DNA from: Rugosimonospora sp036494675
GTDB lineage: Bacteria > Actinomycetota > Actinomycetes > Mycobacteriales > Micromonosporaceae
Assembly (NCBI GenBank): GCA_036494675.1
Contig: DASXOA010000078.1
Location: 3,740-67,739 of the forward strand
DNA length: 64,000 nucleotides
Direction: 5' to 3'
Below the pieces are notes generated by a model. That model had not been told where the DNA came from, searched no databases, and was given only the letters and a program-made list of their open reading frames with translations. Every line of letters starts with the position of its first letter. Within the stretch, counting starts at the first letter, position 1. Both the position numbers and the translations under genes were made by a program. Below, piece after piece: positions 60,521 to 64,000 of the stretch.

Positions 60521-60548
60521 GCGGCCGTCCGCCACTCCGGTCGGCGGC

Positions 60549-60577
60549 CGCCGGCCACCCCCTCCGGGCGGCCGGCG
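60549..60577 (+). terminator. hairpin after the importer operon
   Basis: CGCCGGCC/GGCCGGCG, eight pairs around a 13-base loop, 29 bases after the livF stop. Confidence 0.55.
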
Positions 60578-60661
60578 TGACCGTGGACGGCAGCCGACCG
60601 GCCGCCGCAGACTTGCGTGATTCTTGCGGTTACGCCCCTGATGCCGGCCACAGCGCGCGCC

Positions 60662-60667
60662 TATGCT
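60662..60667 (+). promoter_or_regulatory. -10 box of the two-component operon, leaderless
   Basis: TATGCT ends six bases before the ATG at 60674, with no ribosome binding site between. Confidence 0.6.
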
Positions 60668-60673
60668 GCCGCT

Positions 60674-61360
60674 ATGCGGGTGCTGCTGGTCGAGGACGAC
60701 ATCCGGGTGGCCGGCGCACTGCACACCGCCCTGCGCCGTCGCGGCTACGACCTGCTGCACGCGTACAACGCCGCGGAGGCGCTGGCCGCACCCGGAGTCG
60801 ACCTCGTCCTGCTCGACCTCGGGCTGCCCGACCGCGACGGCATGGAGGTCTGCCGCGAGCTGCGCCGCCGCGGCGACGTGGCCATCATCGCGGTCACCGC
60901 ACGGTCCGACGAACGCGACCGGGTCGCGGGGTTGCGCGTCGGCGCGGACGACTACATCGTCAAGCCGTTCGGCATGGCCGAACTCCAGGCACGCATCGAG
61001 GCGGTGATGCGCCGCGCCGCGCGGACCGTGCCACAGCGGGGAATCGTGCACGCCGGCCCGATCCGCGTCGACCTCGACGCCCACCGGGTGACGGCCGGCG
61101 ACACCGAGATCGTGTTGACCCGCAAGGAGTACGACATCCTGGCGGTGCTGGCCCGGCATGGCGGGGCCGTGGTGACCCGGGACCACCTGCTCGCCGAGGT
61201 GTGGCAGACCACCTGGACGGGCAACCCGCACACCGTCGAGGTGCACGTCGCCGCGCTACGCAGCAAGCTGGGCGACCCGGGCCTGGTCCAGACCGTCCGC
61301 GGGGTCGGGTACCGGCTGCGTGCACCGTCGGCCGAGACGCGGCCATCCGCGGACCGGTAG
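60674..61360 (+). CDS. OmpR/PhoB-family response regulator
   Basis: 228 residues: receiver (1-115) with Asp8/Asp9, phospho-acceptor Asp48 in LLDLGLP and Lys in IVKPFG, then a winged-helix domain (LTRKEYDILAVLARHGGAVV, NPHTVEVHVAALRSKLGDPG, VRGVGYRL). The ATG at 60674 is fixed by the leaderless promoter. The histidine kinase gene follows after 10 bases. It may govern the TAXI gene beyond it. Confidence 0.95.
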   Translation: MRVLLVEDDIRVAGALHTALRRRGYDLLHAYNAAEALAAPGVDLVLLDLGLPDRDGMEVCRELRRRGDVAIIAVTARSDERDRVAGLRVGADDYIVKPFGMAELQARIEAVMRRAARTVPQRGIVHAGPIRVDLDAHRVTAGDTEIVLTRKEYDILAVLARHGGAVVTRDHLLAEVWQTTWTGNPHTVEVHVAALRSKLGDPGLVQTVRGVGYRLRAPSAETRPSADR

Positions 61361-61370
61361 CGGGGGCGGG

Positions 61371-62783
61371 ATGCGCAACCGCCTGGTCCTCACGTACCTC
61401 GCCCTGCTCACCCTCGTACTGCTGTGCCTGGAGTTGCCACTGGGCATCAACCTCGCCGCCCGGCGCACCGAGCAGACCGTGCTGGACCGCGACATCGACG
61501 CGACCCGGTTCGCCTCGCTCGCCGACCCGGCGCTACGTACCGGCGAACTCGTCACCCTGACCGCGGACCTGCGGCGGTACTACGAGCTGTACGGCATCGA
61601 AGCGGCGGTCGTCGACCGGGACGCCAACCTCGTCGTCACGACCGGCGAGCGCGCCGACTTCACCACCGCCGCGATGCGTTACCCCATCGCCCAGGCGCTG
61701 GCCGGCGAACGGATCGGTGCCGGCCGGACGGTCTGGCCGTGGCAGCACGGCCCGCTGACCGTCGCGGTACCGGTCAGCACCGGCGGAGAGGTCACCGGGG
61801 CGGTGATCACCCTGTCCCCCACCGGCCGGGTGCGCTCCGATGTCCTTCGCGGCTGGCTGGCGATGGCCGGCGGCGGGCTGGCCGCGTACGCCCTGTTCTC
61901 CCTCGTCGCCCTCGCGCTGGCCCGGTGGTTGCTGCGCCCGGTGGCCCGGCTCGACGACGCCGCCCACCGGATCAGCGACGGCGCGCTCGACACCCGGGTG
62001 CCCACCGCCATCGGGCCTCCCGAACTGCGCCGGCTCGTCCACTCCTTCAACGCCATGGCCGACGACCTCGCCGACGCGCTGGCCCGCCAGCGTGCCTTCG
62101 TCGCCCAGGCCGGCCACCAGCTACGCAACCCGCTGACCGCGCTGCGGCTGCGGGTGGAGGAGTTGGGTGCGTTCCTCGCCGAGCCCACCGGTCTCGACGA
62201 GCACCGGCTGGCGCTGGAGGAGACCGAGCGCCTGCGGCGCATCCTGGACGGCCTGCTCGCGCTGGCCCGGGCCGAACGCGGCCGGTACAGCTTCGAGACG
62301 GTCGACGCCGCGGCCACCGCCGACGAACGCGTGGCCGGCTGGCAGCCGCTGGCCATCGAGCGGGGCATCACCCTGCGGCGTACCGGCGTGTCCCACGCCC
62401 GGGCCCGGGCCGTGACCACGGCGGTCGGCCAGGCGCTGGACGCCCTCATCGACAACGCGCTGAAGTTCGCCGGGCGCCACGCGACCGTGGTCGTGGACGT
62501 CGCGACCGAGCCGGACGCCATCGAGATCAGCGTCACCGACGACGGCCCGGGTCTCGACGAGGACGACTGCGCCCGGGCGACCGAACGGTTCTGGCGCGCC
62601 GCCCACGTCCAGAACGTCGACGGCAGCGGGCTCGGACTGCCCATCGCCACCGTCCTGGTCGAGGCGTCGGGTGGGCGGCTCGATCTGCTCGCGGCGCAGC
62701 CCACCGGGTTGCGGGCGCGGCTGCGCTTCCCGGCCGCCACGCCACCCGGCTCCGCTCCCGGTCAGTTCTTGGTTTCCCGGTAG
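61371..62783 (+). CDS. sensor histidine kinase
   Basis: 470 residues: TM1 (5-29), an extracytoplasmic sensor of about 130 residues (LYGIEAAVVDRDANLVVTTG) resembling the 2CSK_N domain of TctE-type kinases, TM2 (162-187), HAMP (188-240), H-box QAGHQLRNPLTALRL with His249, and N/G boxes IDNALKFAG, DDGPGL and GSGLGLPI. A GGGGCGGG precedes the ATG. Its last 22 bases overlap the convergent TAXI gene. Confidence 0.94.
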   Translation: MRNRLVLTYLALLTLVLLCLELPLGINLAARRTEQTVLDRDIDATRFASLADPALRTGELVTLTADLRRYYELYGIEAAVVDRDANLVVTTGERADFTTAAMRYPIAQALAGERIGAGRTVWPWQHGPLTVAVPVSTGGEVTGAVITLSPTGRVRSDVLRGWLAMAGGGLAAYALFSLVALALARWLLRPVARLDDAAHRISDGALDTRVPTAIGPPELRRLVHSFNAMADDLADALARQRAFVAQAGHQLRNPLTALRLRVEELGAFLAEPTGLDEHRLALEETERLRRILDGLLALARAERGRYSFETVDAAATADERVAGWQPLAIERGITLRRTGVSHARARAVTTAVGQALDALIDNALKFAGRHATVVVDVATEPDAIEISVTDDGPGLDEDDCARATERFWRAAHVQNVDGSGLGLPIATVLVEASGGRLDLLAAQPTGLRARLRFPAATPPGSAPGQFLVSR

Positions 62784-63745
62784 TAGCGCACCGCACCCGG
62801 GTGCAGCGGCAGGGGATCCGTCGCGATCGCGGCGCCCCGGTCCAGCCGCTGGCCCTCCGGATGGGCCGCCGCGAGCAGATCCCGGTGCTCGAACAGCGCC
62901 TTGACCAACCCGTACGCCAGCCGCTCGTTCAACGACCGGTCGACGACCAGGAAGTTGGGCACGCCGATGGTCGCCGTGGGCGTGCCCAGCCCGTACGCGG
63001 AGGCGGGGATGGTCCGCTCGAAGTACACCTCGCCGTAGCGCTGGCGCAGCGACGGCAGGTACCCGCTGAGGTCCACCAGGCTGATCGGTACGCGGGCACA
63101 GAGCCCCACGATCGCCGCCGTCGGTACGCCGCCCGAGAAGAACATCGCGTCCAGCGTCCCGGTGGCCACGGCCTGCGCGGCCGCGTCCGGATCGAGCCCG
63201 TCGGCGCGCAGGTCCCGGGCGGGATCCATGCCGGCCAGCGAGAGCACCCTCGTCGCGACCACCTCGGTCGCCGAACCCACCGGGCCGATCGACACCCGGC
63301 GGCCGCGCAACTGTGCCAACCCGGCCATGGCCAGGTCCCGGCGCACCGCCAGGTGCAGGTAGTTCTCGTAGATGCGGGCGAGCGCCAGCACGGGCAGCGA
63401 CGCGGCGAACGGTGCCGCGCCGCGGTAGGCGTCCGCGGCGACGTCGGCCGTCGCGAAACCCACGGCCGACACGTCGGCGGAGACGAGCCTGAGATTCTCC
63501 ACGCTGGCCGCGGTCGCCAGCACCACCGGACGCAGGCGGGGCAGTGCGGCGTGTACCACGTTGGCGATGCCGTGGGCGTACGCGTAGTACACCCCGCCCT
63601 CACCGCCCGAGGCGATCCGTAGCGGGCCCGACGGGAAGTCCGGCCCGACGGAGCAGGCGCAGAGCCACCCGGCCGCGGCGGCCGGCACCGCGGCGAGAAG
63701 AGCGCGGCGCGACCCGGAGAACGGCGCACCGGCGCGCTCCCCCAC
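62762..63745 (-). CDS. TAXI-family solute-binding protein (TRAP-type), lipoprotein
   Basis: 327 residues. The signal with ALLAAVPAAAAGWLCACS ends in a lipobox-like LCAC (Cys31 probable). The mature part begins LRIASGGEGGVYYAYAHGIA, the TAXI hallmark, with TAASVENLRLV, VSIGPVGSATEVVATRVL and AMFFSGGVPTAAIVGL. TAXI proteins deliver glutamate, 2-oxoglutarate or similar acids to a fused TRAP permease, which is not visible here. It faces a kinase whose sensor resembles TctE, so it might be a sensing partner. GTG start with GGGAGGGGG upstream. Confidence 0.9.
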   Translation of the reverse strand: MGERAGAPFSGSRRALLAAVPAAAAGWLCACSVGPDFPSGPLRIASGGEGGVYYAYAHGIANVVHAALPRLRPVVLATAASVENLRLVSADVSAVGFATADVAADAYRGAAPFAASLPVLALARIYENYLHLAVRRDLAMAGLAQLRGRRVSIGPVGSATEVVATRVLSLAGMDPARDLRADGLDPDAAAQAVATGTLDAMFFSGGVPTAAIVGLCARVPISLVDLSGYLPSLRQRYGEVYFERTIPASAYGLGTPTATIGVPNFLVVDRSLNERLAYGLVKALFEHRDLLAAAHPEGQRLDRGAAIATDPLPLHPGAVRYYRETKN

Positions 63746-64000
63746 CCTGGTCGCACCCCCTCCCGGTGACGTACGTCGCTCAGGCGCACCTTACGGTCTG
63801 TCTCGAAGTCGGGTTCTGGTGACTCGTCTGACAGCGCCCTTCTCGGGCGTCCCTGCCATCGCACCCCTGCGGGCGGGTGGTCGGGTTCCTCCGTCGTTGG
63901 GGTCGGTTTCACCCACACCTGGGTGTGGGTCAGAGCCTGCCCCTCGGAAGGCGTTGGTGACCGGGCCTCGTACCTCGGGGTCCCGGGTCTGGGTGTGCTG
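63746..64000. other. unassigned right-hand end with a strong hairpin
   Basis: No supported gene. A perfect inverted repeat ACCCACACC-TG-GGTGTGGGT lies at 63911-63930. A weaker CGCCC/GGGCG hairpin lies near 63835-63850. The base composition does not look strongly coding in any frame. Confidence 0.5.

Noticed and set aside
1..64000. tRNA, rRNA, insertion sequences, integrases or attachment sites
   Set aside because: Looked for T-loop motifs, transposase-like frames with terminal repeats and tRNA-end duplications by eye. None was convincing.

Overview
This is a 64 kb stretch of very G+C-rich DNA from an actinomycete. The Pup-proteasome system (pafB, pafA, prcA, prcB, pup, dop, arc), the frequent GTG starts, and many start codons lying 6-7 bases behind a TANNNT -10 box all fit this. 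The gene set suggests Micromonosporales or a relative, but that is inference. No rRNA, tRNA, CRISPR array, insertion sequence or integrase was recognised.

Layout. (1) 1-3.1 kb: truncated pafB, a DUF3866-type gene, a small membrane protein and pafA. (2) 3.1-16.8 kb: first surface-glycan block. It holds rmlC-methyltransferase-rmlA (minus strand), then two large membrane proteins, rmlB, rmlD, a DUF2304 protein, a GT2 glycosyltransferase and a flippase (plus strand), then another large membrane protein (minus). (3) 17.2-21.3 kb: prcA, prcB, pup, dop. (4) 21.4-39.5 kb: second glycan block. It holds gtrA, a WecE-type sugar aminotransferase, a GtrB/DPMS-like GT2, a zinc-ribbon methyltransferase, four large membrane proteins, a five-gene acyl-activation and reduction operon (ACP, SDR, AMP ligase, LuxE-like, LuxC-like) and a GNAT acyltransferase. 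(5) 39.8-46.2 kb: arc/mpa, a ferredoxin, trmI, a site-2-type protease and a RecB-family nuclease, which is the usual neighbourhood of the proteasomal ATPase. (6) 46.2-55.3 kb: a LuxR-type regulator, a FtsX-like ABC exporter, a HAD phosphatase, mscL, a glycosidase-domain remnant and a secreted M36 metallopeptidase. (7) 55.7-63.7 kb: a branched-chain amino-acid type ABC importer (five genes), a two-component system and a TAXI-type binding protein.

How it works together. RmlA and RmlB make dTDP-4-keto-6-deoxyglucose. RmlC and RmlD take it to dTDP-L-rhamnose, and the WecE-like enzyme can aminate the same intermediate to a dTDP-4-amino sugar, which the GNAT and/or the ACP/ligase module could acylate. 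Two polyprenyl-phosphate-type GT2 enzymes, GtrA, a flippase and seven large polytopic proteins (six of them in three paralogous pairs) suggest transfer outside the membrane from polyprenyl-phosphate sugars. No initiating sugar-1-phosphate transferase or recognisable polymerase is present, so the locus may decorate a glycan begun elsewhere. The most unusual features are the interleaving of this locus with the Pup-proteasome genes and the LuxC/LuxE-type acyl-reductase module without luciferase.
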